From NCBI GenBank assembly GCA_947454705.1, contig CANGKZ010000003.1:1-64000 (forward strand): a stretch of 64,000 bases of DNA. The letters run 5' to 3'. Each line of letters opens with the position of its first letter. Positions within the stretch are counted from its first letter, which is position 1. The notes beneath the pieces were generated by a model, which worked only from the letters and a program-made list of their open reading frames with translations, had not been told where the DNA came from and did no database searches. The translations under genes were made by a program, and so were the position numbers. Below are positions 1 through 7,825 of this stretch, piece after piece. The DNA comes from Verrucomicrobiota bacterium. GTDB taxonomy: Bacteria > Verrucomicrobiota > Verrucomicrobiia > Limisphaerales > UBA9464.

Positions 1-381
1 CTCGTTTGGTTTTGCTTTCAACCAATTTTACTCAGTTGAAGCAGGGCTCTTCACTCATCGCACAACCAAAATTTCAATGATCAACCACCACCTCATTCTC
101 AGCTCATTGATTTCTCAATTTACCGATACTAGAGACGACGATTTGCCTTGCGTCACCCTTTCACAAGTAACGCTCAGCAACAGCGTTCATTAAGAACGAG
201 ATCAATTTACCCGCCGGGAGCGCTTTGACAATACCTTTTTAAGAAAAAGTTACCCGGAATCATCACCAACGTTTCCATCACCCCGGTTTTAGGCCTTTTT
301 CGAGCGATCTCCCTCCATCAGAAATCTTTCGGGAGTGGAACCAAACCCCATTTCACCCGATTGATTTCGGGAAACCGTCTC
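1..381. other. AT-rich gene-free edge of window
   Basis: I see no supported gene, RNA or clear terminator here. The first 120 bases count to about 40 % G+C, against well over 60 % in the rest of the window, and the composition rises only near base 300. The gspK stop codon lies just inside the next feature, so this stretch is downstream of the type II secretion operon. It could be the spacer to a gene outside the window or the edge of a foreign segment. Confidence 0.5.
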
Positions 382-1467
382 CTATTCCGGACGAAAAACG
401 AGGGTTGTGTAGTCCCGAATACCCCGACGCTGAATCAGCGCGGTATAACGGGCATGACTGCGGCCCAGAACGGCCTCGATTTGCACCTCGAAGGTGGTGC
501 TGAGCGCCGTGAAACGGCCCTGGGCACCGACCTGCCCCGCCGGGACGGGACCCAGCAGACGTCCGATGTCGGCGTCATTCTTTGCAGGTTCGTCGTCTTC
601 CGTCCCATCGATCCCGTCCGGACCTGCCCGGGTTTGCAGGATGTGATGAGCCAGCGTCGAATCCCCATGGAGGGCGACTTCCAGAACGGCTTCCGGGGCG
701 GTGTTCACGTTCACCCGGCCGTTGGAGATGGCGCAGAAGAGGTCCACGAGGCCCACGACATCGGTGCTGGCTTGGGTTCGCAGGGAGGCGGTCCGGCGGC
801 CTCCAGAGACGGTTCCCCCAAAGAATTGAACCGGAGTGATCCCCTTCACCTTCAGCAGCTCATGAATCTCGTCGATGGGGCCATTCTTGGCACGATAGGG
901 CGGGTCTTGTCCGAGGTAGTAGGCGCTTTCCGCTCCGCCGCCCGGGGTGACAAATTCGTCGGAATCTCGCCAATCCGTGAGTGCGGCAGCGAGGGCTTCG
1001 GCGCTTTCGCCAGCGGAACCTGTGCGATTCAGCGCGGTCTCGAGTTGGCGGACATCCACCTGGTTGATGTTGAGCTTTCGTTCCTGATCGATGATCCGAA
1101 TCGAGACCTTCCCCTCTCCAATGGTTACGTCGGTCAAGGAGACGCCCTCCAGCGGATCCTCAACCAGGTCCTTCGGTCCGGGACCGCCCGCCCAGCGTTG
1201 ATTGAGTCCGGTGTATCCCTGCGCGCCCGGCATCCGTTGTTCCTGCGCCATGAACCACTTGGCGTGCTCCAGCGCAGACAAGCCGAGCCAGTTGAGTTCG
1301 CCGGAGGCATCGGTCTGGAATGCCAGCCGGCTCTCCACTTTCATCGAGAAACTGAAGGCTCCCACGATGACCGCCATGGCCATGACCATGAGCAAAACAA
1401 TGACCATCGCCACACCCCTGCGGCGGGCCGGATTCCCTGAACGATGAATGGAATCGCGCAGTCTCAT
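382..1467 (-). CDS. gspK: Type II secretion minor pseudopilin GspK-like
   Basis: Inferred minor pseudopilin that would cap the periplasmic pseudopilus of a type II secretion system, 361 residues. The N-terminus has a short Arg-rich leader ending in ArgArgGly, then a hydrophobic helix (about residues 19-43), which fits prepilin-peptidase processing without the conserved Glu5, as is normal for GspK. Two helix-hairpin-helix-like segments characteristic of T2SSK proteins follow, one around KLNINQVDVRQL and one around RVNVNTAPEAVL. An upstream in-frame start would give a 62-residue low-complexity extension inside gspJ. I chose the ATG at 1467 because it overlaps the gspJ stop by four bases (ATGA), like the other junctions of this operon. 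It is the last gene of the operon seen. Confidence 0.82.
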   Translation of the reverse strand: MRLRDSIHRSGNPARRRGVAMVIVLLMVMAMAVIVGAFSFSMKVESRLAFQTDASGELNWLGLSALEHAKWFMAQEQRMPGAQGYTGLNQRWAGGPGPKDLVEDPLEGVSLTDVTIGEGKVSIRIIDQERKLNINQVDVRQLETALNRTGSAGESAEALAAALTDWRDSDEFVTPGGGAESAYYLGQDPPYRAKNGPIDEIHELLKVKGITPVQFFGGTVSGGRRTASLRTQASTDVVGLVDLFCAISNGRVNVNTAPEAVLEVALHGDSTLAHHILQTRAGPDGIDGTEDDEPAKNDADIGRLLGPVPAGQVGAQGRFTALSTTFEVQIEAVLGRSHARYTALIQRRGIRDYTTLVFRPE

Positions 1468-2195
1468 CGGAGCGGCTGGGCTGGGGGTGGGGATCCCGGA
1501 AGGGGCTGCCCCTGGAGGGCCGAGGCCACCGCGCTCGACGGTATGCGAATCACCCGCGTGACGCGTTGAAGCGGTTGCTTGGCATAGCGCCCTTCCTGAC
1601 CGATCCCGAGGGTCACGCGGACCACCTGGGGCAGGCGGTTCGTGAACAGCCACTCCGGCACGTACTCGCCGCGTTGAAGGTCCCAGAATTCGAGCTGAAA
1701 CGCGCTGACTTCGCGGGCCAGCACCACCGGATGCGTTTCGAAATCCCCTTCGCTGGGGGCGAGAAGCGAGTTCTGCCGGAGCACCAGTTCTCCTTCGTTT
1801 TCAACCGTGAACGTCACGCGACGAAGCCGTTCACCCTGGAAGAATCCGCTCCCCGGGAAACCATCCGACACGATGGTCGCGAAGCTGATCGCGGAATACT
1901 TCCCCGAGGTATCCACGAGGAACGAATAGAGCGGTGCGTTGCCCTGGAAGAGCTGCGCGCCCATGAGTGCCGATTCAATGGATTGCGTGGCGATGCGGGT
2001 TCGCTGGGCCCGTGCAGTGAGTTTCAATGCAGCCCCCGTGCTCTGACTGATGATGCGCCAGGTGGAGTACAACGACACCATGACCAGGCTGAACACCGTC
2101 ATGGCCACCATCACTTCAATCAGCGTAAACGCGCGAATGAGGCGAACCGAAACTCGATCCTTTGGGCGGGAAATCTGGGAGGATCGCGCGTTCAT
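1464..2195 (-). CDS. gspJ: Type II secretion pseudopilin GspJ-like
   Basis: A 243-residue prepilin-type protein. The leader (residues 1-22) is basic and the processing motif AFTLIEVMVA follows, with Phe23 as the expected first residue of the mature protein and Glu27 at position +5. A single hydrophobic helix (about 23-45) leads into a mostly beta C-terminal domain. Size and position between the I-like and K-like genes favour GspJ. The start ATG at 2195 overlaps the stop of the upstream gene and its own stop overlaps the start of gspK, both as ATGA, so translation is probably coupled throughout. The letter assignment (J rather than another minor pseudopilin) is inferred from order and size. 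Confidence 0.78.
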   Translation of the reverse strand: MNARSSQISRPKDRVSVRLIRAFTLIEVMVAMTVFSLVMVSLYSTWRIISQSTGAALKLTARAQRTRIATQSIESALMGAQLFQGNAPLYSFLVDTSGKYSAISFATIVSDGFPGSGFFQGERLRRVTFTVENEGELVLRQNSLLAPSEGDFETHPVVLAREVSAFQLEFWDLQRGEYVPEWLFTNRLPQVVRVTLGIGQEGRYAKQPLQRVTRVIRIPSSAVASALQGQPLPGSPPPAQPLR

Positions 2196-2599
2196 CGGAG
2201 CGAGCGTTGAACGGAATCAGGCCGGTAGAGCAGGATGCTCATGCGGGATTCGGTGGCGGTTTTGTCCATCGAGGACCAGACCCAGAAATCCACGCGGAAG
2301 AGCCCGTTGGTCTGCACCTGGAGGATCTCGCGTCGCCACGCATAGCCGGGGTGAATGTCGCCGAAGTCGCCCGCCTCGGAGCCTTCCTCCAGGCGGTTGG
2401 TGAGGGACAACTCGGCAGCCAGGCTGCTGGCATCGACATGAACGCGATCGAGGGCGCGTGCGGTGCGAATCCCGGTGGAACACATGAGCAGAATGCCCAT
2501 GAGGGAAATCGCGAGAATGGCGCCGGCCACGACGACTTCAATCAGCGTGAACGCGTGACGCTCACGGCACCGGAAAGCTTGAGAGGCGGAAACCTTCAC
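2192..2599 (-). CDS. Type II secretion/type IV pilin-like pseudopilin, GspI or PilV type
   Basis: Small pseudopilin of 135 residues with a basic leader, the processing site AFTLIEVVVAG (Phe17, Glu21 at +5) and a hydrophobic helix. The body carries no recognisable enzyme motif. An ATG start 24 codons further upstream is possible but lies inside the previous gene. I prefer the GTG at 2599 because it makes a four-base GTGA overlap with the previous stop, matching the coupling seen at all other junctions here. Order H-I-J-K suggests GspI, but the length and sequence are also compatible with a PilV-like minor pilin. Confidence 0.72.
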   Translation of the reverse strand: MKVSASQAFRCRERHAFTLIEVVVAGAILAISLMGILLMCSTGIRTARALDRVHVDASSLAAELSLTNRLEEGSEAGDFGDIHPGYAWRREILQVQTNGLFRVDFWVWSSMDKTATESRMSILLYRPDSVQRSLR

Positions 2600-3147
2600 T
2601 GGACGGCCTCCATTTCCACGATGCCGGTCACCAGATCGGAGCGGAATCGAAGGATCTCGCGTCGCTGCCACTGGAGTTCGGCATCCAACTGATCGCTGGT
2701 GCCGTTGGGGAAAAAGCGAACGGCGGCGGCTTCCGTAAAGCCCGACACGGCGTTGCGCTGGTTCACGATGAAGGTGCGAAACGCGACGTCTTCTGGGAAT
2801 TCGGCGTGAAACAACGGCGCCGAGGGAGCCGCTGCCGGGGCGGGGCCGTTGGCCGCATTCGAGGGGCCCGGACCGCCGGGAACGGGGACGACGGAAAGTT
2901 CCGTGGTGCGGTCGTTGGCAGAGACCAGCACATCCATGGGAAACCCGGTGAGCACCGCGCGGGCGCGCGCCTGGCGGCAGGCTTCGATGAAATCATTGGC
3001 CGCGCGAATCAGGGGCGGCTTGCGGGTCGCACGAAAGGCCGGGATCGCGACCATCATCATCAACGCGGCAATGGAGATCGCCACCATCAGCTCGATGAGC
3101 GTGAAGCCGGTCGAAGAGCGTCGAAGGGTGGCGGCCCCGGGAATCAT
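2596..3147 (-). CDS. Type II secretion pseudopilin GspH/FimT-like
   Basis: A 183-residue prepilin-like protein. The leader of 14 residues ends in Gly, followed by FTLIELMVAIS with Glu19 at +5 and a hydrophobic helix to about residue 38. The segment after the helix (FIEACRQARARAVLTG) is typical of the GspH/FimT family, in which a long amphipathic helix precedes a beta domain. A Pro/Ala/Gly-rich loop sits near residues 78-95. The ATG start overlaps the gspF stop as ATGA. It would form part of the pseudopilus tip or act in its assembly. GspG, the major pseudopilin, is not in the window. Confidence 0.75.
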   Translation of the reverse strand: MIPGAATLRRSSTGFTLIELMVAISIAALMMMVAIPAFRATRKPPLIRAANDFIEACRQARARAVLTGFPMDVLVSANDRTTELSVVPVPGGPGPSNAANGPAPAAAPSAPLFHAEFPEDVAFRTFIVNQRNAVSGFTEAAAVRFFPNGTSDQLDAELQWQRREILRFRSDLVTGIVEMEAVQ

Positions 3148-4460
3148 CGCTGGATGCTCTGGGTGATGGCGAACATCGCGGACATCACGCTCATGAGGAG
3201 GAATCCGACGATGATGGCGATGCCCACGATCATCATGGGCTCGATCAGGTTGGTCATCGCCCGAAGCGCGAGATTCAGGTCGCGCTCGTAGGTTTCCGCG
3301 ACATTTTCCAACGCACCGGGAATGTCACCGGTTTCCTCGCCGATTTTGAGGAGGTCGATCATCAGCTGGGGAAACAGCCCGCTGCGGGCGAGCGGCTGGG
3401 CCAGCGTCTTTCCGTCGGTCACTCCTTCGCGGGTTTTGGCGACCGCTTCGGCGATGATCACGTTGGGAACGATCTGCTCGGTGATCTTCAGGGCCTGGAG
3501 CACGGGTACGCCGTTGCGCAGCAGCGTGCCGAGGGTGCGGGCGAACTGGCCGAAGAGATTGAGTCGGACCACATGACCAAAAATGGGAAGCCGGAGCACC
3601 AGTCGATCCAGGCTGCGACGCCCCTCGCGCGAGGCCCGGTAGCGACGGAAAAGCATCACGAACAGCGCTCCAAGAATCGGAAACAACCACCACCACTTGG
3701 TGAGGAATCGGCTCGATTGAATGAGCAACAGGGTGGTTGCCGGCAGTTCGAGTCCAGGAATGCTTTCGAACAGGGTCATGAACTTCGGGAGCATGACCGC
3801 CATGAAAAAGACCACCAGCGCCACACCCACGGCACAGACCACGAGCGGATAAATCATGGCCGATTTGAACTTCGCCTGCACTTCCGCGAAGCGTTCGAAG
3901 TGGGTGGATTGCCGCCGGAGCACTTCCTCCAGCGCGCCGCTTTGTTCACCGGCGCGGACCATGTTGACCACGATGGGCGGGAACACCTCGCCCTGCTTGG
4001 CCATCGAATCGGAGAGGGAGCGGCCTTCCGTCACATCCTGCCGGAGCTGACGCGCCACCTCGGAGGGAATGCCCCGGGAAGTAATGGAGGTCATGCTCTG
4101 CAAGGCCATCGTCAGGGGCATGCCGGCCTTGAGAAGATTCGCCAACTGCTGGGTGAAGGTGGCGAGCTCCTGGAGCTTGGGCTTGGGACGACGACGACGC
4201 AGGAGTCGGGAGAAGGAGGATTTTCCGGAATCGGGAGTCGAATCGGAGCCGGTTCCCGAGGACGAGGAATTCGCCGAACCCGAGCTACCGCGGGATTTGG
4301 CGGCGGCAGGAGCGGAGGAACCCTTCATGGGCTCCACCCGCACCGGCATCAGCCCCAGCTTTTGCAGTTGGGCGACCGCTGCGGGGCGGTCGGCACCGTC
4401 GATGACATCCTCGACGAGCTCGCCCGAGCGTCGTCGGGCTTTGTAGGAAAACTGGGGCAT
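3144..4460 (-). CDS. gspF: Type II secretion inner-membrane platform protein GspF
   Basis: Polytopic platform protein that links the secretion ATPase to pseudopilus assembly. It has 438 residues from the ATG at 4460, starting MPQFSYKARR as in GspF/PilC proteins. A longer reading frame upstream has no GspF similarity. A Ser-rich linker (about residues 50-90) precedes two homologous T2SF domains, the first with the typical stretch around LATFTQQLANLLKAGMPL and the second around FARTLGTLLRNGVPVLQAL. Three strong membrane segments are visible. It is the first gene of the operon here. The secretion ATPase (GspE) and secretin (GspD) are not in the window. The gene is divergent from the lipoprotein gene, with 117 bases for two promoters. 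Confidence 0.92.
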   Translation of the reverse strand: MPQFSYKARRRSGELVEDVIDGADRPAAVAQLQKLGLMPVRVEPMKGSSAPAAAKSRGSSGSANSSSSGTGSDSTPDSGKSSFSRLLRRRRPKPKLQELATFTQQLANLLKAGMPLTMALQSMTSITSRGIPSEVARQLRQDVTEGRSLSDSMAKQGEVFPPIVVNMVRAGEQSGALEEVLRRQSTHFERFAEVQAKFKSAMIYPLVVCAVGVALVVFFMAVMLPKFMTLFESIPGLELPATTLLLIQSSRFLTKWWWLFPILGALFVMLFRRYRASREGRRSLDRLVLRLPIFGHVVRLNLFGQFARTLGTLLRNGVPVLQALKITEQIVPNVIIAEAVAKTREGVTDGKTLAQPLARSGLFPQLMIDLLKIGEETGDIPGALENVAETYERDLNLALRAMTNLIEPMMIVGIAIIVGFLLMSVMSAMFAITQSIQR

Positions 4461-4577
4461 GACCGTTGAAACATGGATAACCGGCCGGGGGCAAAAGTTC
4501 CAGTTTCCCCCGGGATTCCCCGGGAAGATCACAGCTTGGACTTCCCTCCCGCCCGGTTCCGAGGCATTCTTCCACCC

Positions 4578-4952
4578 GTGAAACAGTTCGTCCTTGTCGC
4601 GCTGCTTGCCGTCGTCGCCGCGGGTTGCACCCCGAAGTACATGAACCTCACCTCGCGCCGCGTGCCCCGGGTGAGCGAGAGCGTGTATCCATTCGAGGTC
4701 CAGTGGGACACCCCCCGTCGCGTGGCCAGCAACGCCGAGGTGAAGGCGTTCGTGGTCGTCGACACCCAGATTTTCCCGATGACCAAGATCCCCAACACCG
4801 CGAACCGTTGGGAAGCCCAGGTCCCCCTCCCCGCCGAGAAGACCTACATCCCGTACCGTTTCAAATTCGAGTACGACTACCTCGGCAACACCGGTCCGGT
4901 TCACGCCAGCGACCGTTCACCCGAGTACTACATCATCGTTCCCCGCCAGTAA
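4578..4952 (+). CDS. Small predicted lipoprotein, function unknown
   Basis: A 124-residue protein from a GTG start at 4578. This start places a lipoprotein signal at the N-terminus: a hydrophobic stretch followed by VAAGC with the lipidated Cys at residue 17. An upstream ATG would bury that signal behind 35 unlikely residues. The mature part is rich in Val, Tyr, Pro and aromatic residues and alternates like an all-beta domain. No catalytic motif is seen. It lies 63 bases upstream of the lipid kinase gene in the same direction and is divergent from gspF. An envelope or pilotin-like role would be speculation. Confidence 0.7.
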   Translation: MKQFVLVALLAVVAAGCTPKYMNLTSRRVPRVSESVYPFEVQWDTPRRVASNAEVKAFVVVDTQIFPMTKIPNTANRWEAQVPLPAEKTYIPYRFKFEYDYLGNTGPVHASDRSPEYYIIVPRQ

Positions 4953-5015
4953 TCATCCTCGGATCCGGCGGCACGCCGCCATTCCGGGTGGGCACGTTTT
5001 GGGCCCTGTTTCCTC

Positions 5016-5930
5016 GTGATTCGCGTCATTTTCAACCCGACGGCCCGAGGGGACAAAGCGCGCGCGTTTCAGGAAACGCTGGGAAGATTGAGTCAGGGGA
5101 GCCAGGTCGCGCTGCATCCCACCACCGGCCCGTCCACGGCCGCAGCCATCGCAACCTCCGCCGTCGAGGCCGGATGCTCCATCTTGGTGGCCGCAGGGGG
5201 CGACGGCACCGTCAACGAGGTGCTCAACGGGTTGGCATCGGCCAAAGACGGCCTGCAATCCACCGCCCTCGCCATCCTGCCGCTGGGAACGGTCAACGTC
5301 TTTGCCAAGGAACTTGGCATCCCGTCCCAACTGGAAGCGGCATGGCAGGTGATCCTGGACGGAGCGGAGCGAACTGTGGATCTGCCGTTCGTCGATCCGA
5401 TCAACACCGGAATTTCATCGCGTCGGTATTTTGCCCAAATGGCGGGCGCGGGCATGGACTCCGTGGCCATCGGACGCGTCCGTTGGGAGTTGAAGAAAAA
5501 GGCCGGGCAGTTCGCGTACCTCTGGGCCTGCGTCGAAACGCTGGGCCAGCAGCAGCCCCGGGTTGAATTTGAAATCAACGGCACCAAGCGGGTGGCTCCG
5601 CTGATCGGCGTCGGAAATGGACGATTCTACGGCGGACGCTTCCCGGCATTTCCCAAGGCCCGACTCGATGACGGGTTGCTCGACGTGACGGTCATTCCGC
5701 GGGTGAACCCGATCACCATTTTGCGTGTGCTGTTGGCGTTGCAGCGCGATCGACTCGCCGACTGCAGCGCCGCGCTTTGCCTGCAGACTTCCGAGCTCCG
5801 CCTTCGAGCCTCCGACGGAACCCCGTGGCACGTGGAAGGCGACGTGGCGGGGGACCTTCCGGTTTCGATTGGGATTCGCCCGCGTGCGCTTCGGGTGGTG
5901 GGGCCGGGCGGCCCGAAGTTGAAGGGTTGA
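5016..5930 (+). CDS. Diacylglycerol/lipid kinase family protein (YegS/DagK type)
   Basis: A cytoplasmic lipid kinase of 304 residues expected to phosphorylate diacylglycerol or a related lipid with ATP. The N-terminal Rossmann-like kinase domain starts with IRVIFNPTARG and contains the nucleotide-binding signature GGDGTVNEV (GGDGT at residues 61-65). The C-terminal beta domain contains the GNGRFYGGR motif typical of the family. The start is GTG at 5016. The 3' end is odd: the last three sense codons and the TGA stop fall inside the GTTGAAGGG repeat that begins at 5918, so the C-terminus was probably reset when the repeat arrived. The true substrate cannot be told from sequence. Confidence 0.85.
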   Translation: MIRVIFNPTARGDKARAFQETLGRLSQGSQVALHPTTGPSTAAAIATSAVEAGCSILVAAGGDGTVNEVLNGLASAKDGLQSTALAILPLGTVNVFAKELGIPSQLEAAWQVILDGAERTVDLPFVDPINTGISSRRYFAQMAGAGMDSVAIGRVRWELKKKAGQFAYLWACVETLGQQQPRVEFEINGTKRVAPLIGVGNGRFYGGRFPAFPKARLDDGLLDVTVIPRVNPITILRVLLALQRDRLADCSAALCLQTSELRLRASDGTPWHVEGDVAGDLPVSIGIRPRALRVVGPGGPKLKG

Positions 5931-6160
5931 AATGTTGAAGCGTTGAAGGGGGATCCGACGCAACCTCGGGGGTTTTCTCATTCGTTCGGAGTCCCGTTTT
6001 CAGACGGTTTGGGGAGGCGCGATTGAGGTTTTAGCGGGCTGAAAATTAATCCCTCTTTCACGTTCCACGTCCAACAGCAGAGCCGCGTAAACGCGGTACT
6101 CCATACGTGTGAGCAGAACGCCGCCCCCCTTCAACCCTTCAACTTTTTAACCCTTCAACC
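5918..6160. repeat. REPIN-like element A1 (paired inverted hairpin modules)
   Basis: This element fills the gap between two convergent genes. Its outer ends are inverted tandem copies of GTTGAAGGG (5918-5952 forward; 6124-6160 as CCCTTCAAC). Inside lie two 30-base modules in inverted orientation: REP-b forward at 5983-6012 (GGAGT head, hairpin CCGTTTTCAGACGG with one T-G pair) and REP-a reversed at 6078-6107 (hairpin CCGCGTAAACGCGG, then ACTCC). Element A2 at 13116-13362 has the same architecture in the opposite orientation. The GGAG tetranucleotide next to a short palindrome is a known hallmark of REP sequences mobilised by RAYT transposases. Confidence 0.75.
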
Positions 6161-6178
6161 GCCACCGAATCCCAGCGG

Positions 6179-6517
6179 TCACCCCGGCGGCCAACTCAGC
6201 GGGCGACCGCCCAAGATGTGACAGTGCAGGTGCGGCACGGATTCGCCACCATCGCGGCCGTTGTTGATCACCAGACGGAATCCGGATTCCGACAGACCCA
6301 CGCTCTTCGCCACTTCGGCGGCCTTGACCAGCAGGTGCCCCAAAAGCGGTGCATCTTCGGGCTTCGCTTCGCCAATGCGGGGAATCGGACGCTTCGGCAC
6401 CACCAGAATATGCGTGGGGGCCTGGGGATGGATGTCGCGGAAGGCAAACACCTGGTCGTCCTCGTACACAACCTCCGACGGAATCTGCCGGGCAATGAGT
6501 TTCTCGAAGAGCGTCAT
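6179..6517 (-). CDS. HIT (histidine triad) family nucleotide hydrolase
   Basis: A 112-residue cytoplasmic protein of the HINT/PKCI branch, expected to hydrolyse purine nucleoside phosphoramidates or related nucleotides. The hallmark His-X-His-X-His triad is seen as HLHCH (His96, His98, His100), and the segment HILVVPKRPI is typical of the family. Length is normal for a bacterial HINT protein and the domain is complete. It is convergent with the lipid kinase gene across element A1. The next gene upstream ends at 6602, 84 bases away, so co-transcription with the nrdR pair is possible but not shown. Confidence 0.92.
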   Translation of the reverse strand: MTLFEKLIARQIPSEVVYEDDQVFAFRDIHPQAPTHILVVPKRPIPRIGEAKPEDAPLLGHLLVKAAEVAKSVGLSESGFRLVINNGRDGGESVPHLHCHILGGRPLSWPPG

Positions 6518-6601
6518 GACCGCTGGGATACCTTCGAACTCGCGGTTTGGACAGCCTGCAATCGCAGCTGAATCAAACTTGGTACGCTCAAACCCCGACG
6601 G

Positions 6602-7156
6602 TCAGCGGATGACCATCGCGGTTTTCTCCGCGCCGGGTTCCTGGCCGAACCAGGCCTGGAGCGACTCGATGATCCACGCCTGCATGCGATCGCAGGCAGG
6701 GCACCAGTGCTTGCGTCCGACCAACTGTTTCACGCATCCGCGCAATCCGCGGAATTCGACGGCCCGCGGACGGTCGGCGAGTTGATCCTTCAATGTCTGT
6801 CGCAGGCGGGCGAAGAATTCGAGTTCGCCCATTTTTCCCGAGCCCGCAGCGAGGACGCGCAGGTCGGAAACCCGGACCGGGTCCGCAATGCGAACCTCGG
6901 TGACTTCGGCCACCACGCCGAGTCCGTTCAGCACCTTGGCCAGCGCCTCGGCAAACTCGGCAACCGTGATGGAGGTGCGTTCCAACTCCTCCTGAAAATA
7001 GTGCAGCACCCCCATGGCCGCGTTGTTGAGCAGCTCTTGATCGACTTGGCCGACCGCTCCGCCGACGAACTCAAGCGTCAGATCTTCCGCCGAGAAGGGA
7101 ATGCTCCCTCCATCGGGTTGTTGAATCATCAGGCAGTCCTCACGCAGTTGGATCAT
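6602..7156 (-). CDS. Unknown protein translationally coupled to nrdR
   Basis: A 184-residue protein with no family I can name. The first half is acidic and helical (about residues 38-80, with NNAAMGVLHYFQEELER). Near the C-terminus a WCPACDRM motif supplies a Cys-X-X-Cys pair that could bind metal or act in redox, followed by a Trp-rich helix. Its ATG start at 7156 overlaps the nrdR stop by four bases (ATGA), so it is probably made in step with NrdR. That coupling hints at a role linked to ribonucleotide reduction or nucleotide sensing, but this is inference from position only. Confidence 0.75.
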   Translation of the reverse strand: MIQLREDCLMIQQPDGGSIPFSAEDLTLEFVGGAVGQVDQELLNNAAMGVLHYFQEELERTSITVAEFAEALAKVLNGLGVVAEVTEVRIADPVRVSDLRVLAAGSGKMGELEFFARLRQTLKDQLADRPRAVEFRGLRGCVKQLVGRKHWCPACDRMQAWIIESLQAWFGQEPGAEKTAMVIR

Positions 7157-7677
7157 GCTTTTTCCGGGGTTGGGGGTTCCTCAGAGCCATCGGGCAACAA
7201 CGCCATTTGGCGCTTGTCCGGTGGCGGCAACGTGGCGAGCCGGTGAATTTCTTCCACAAACTCGCCCACTTCCTGAAATTCGCGATAGATGCTGGCGAAA
7301 CGAACGTACGCCACGGCGTCGAGTCCGCGCAGTTCGCGCATGACGCGCTCGCCGACTTCCTTGGTCGGCACTTCGCGGTCAAACTTGTCGGTGATTTCGT
7401 CCACGATCCGCTCCGCCGCATCGGCCAGGGCCTGCTCGGAGACGGGACGCTTTTGGCACGCACGCTTGAGGCTCGCGACCAGCTTTTCCTTGGAGAACAG
7501 CTCGCGACGACCGTCGCGCTTCACCACGAAGAGTTCCTCGTGTTCGATCTCCTCGTAGGTGGTGAACCGGTGCGCACAGGCCAAACACTCACGACGACGT
7601 CGAATGACCGAACCCTCTTTGGAGGCACGTGAATCGATGACTTTGTCGTCCTGACCGCCGCACTTCGGACACCGCAT
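7153..7677 (-). CDS. nrdR: Transcriptional repressor NrdR
   Basis: Regulator of ribonucleotide reductase genes, 174 residues. The N-terminal zinc ribbon has Cys3-X2-Cys6 and Cys31-X2-Cys34, with the family signature around VIDSRASKEGSVIRRRREC. An ATP-cone domain follows (about residues 49-139, beginning near VVKRDGRRELF), which senses ATP/dATP. I chose the ATG at 7677 because it starts directly at MRCPKCGG as in other NrdR proteins. The C-terminal extension of about 30 residues beyond the ATP cone is Pro/Glu-rich. No ribonucleotide reductase gene is in the window, and I could not find a convincing NrdR box in the 148 bases upstream. Confidence 0.95.
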   Translation of the reverse strand: MRCPKCGGQDDKVIDSRASKEGSVIRRRRECLACAHRFTTYEEIEHEELFVVKRDGRRELFSKEKLVASLKRACQKRPVSEQALADAAERIVDEITDKFDREVPTKEVGERVMRELRGLDAVAYVRFASIYREFQEVGEFVEEIHRLATLPPPDKRQMALLPDGSEEPPTPEKA

Positions 7678-7825
7678 AGTTTTTGGGCACAACACACAAC
7701 CGGCTGCGCCTGCAGATCCACTAGCCCACAACATCTGGTAGCGTCAAAAGGATTCGGGGAAAACTTACTCCCGCCCCTGAACTGCCACCTGACAAGCCGT
7801 CACAACCGGGTAGAGTGGCCGGGTC

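Noticed and set aside
7678-7825. NrdR box or other operator in the nrdR/ABC spacer
   Set aside because: ACACAACACAC-like bases are present, but no two-fold symmetric copy of the NrdR-box pattern could be aligned.
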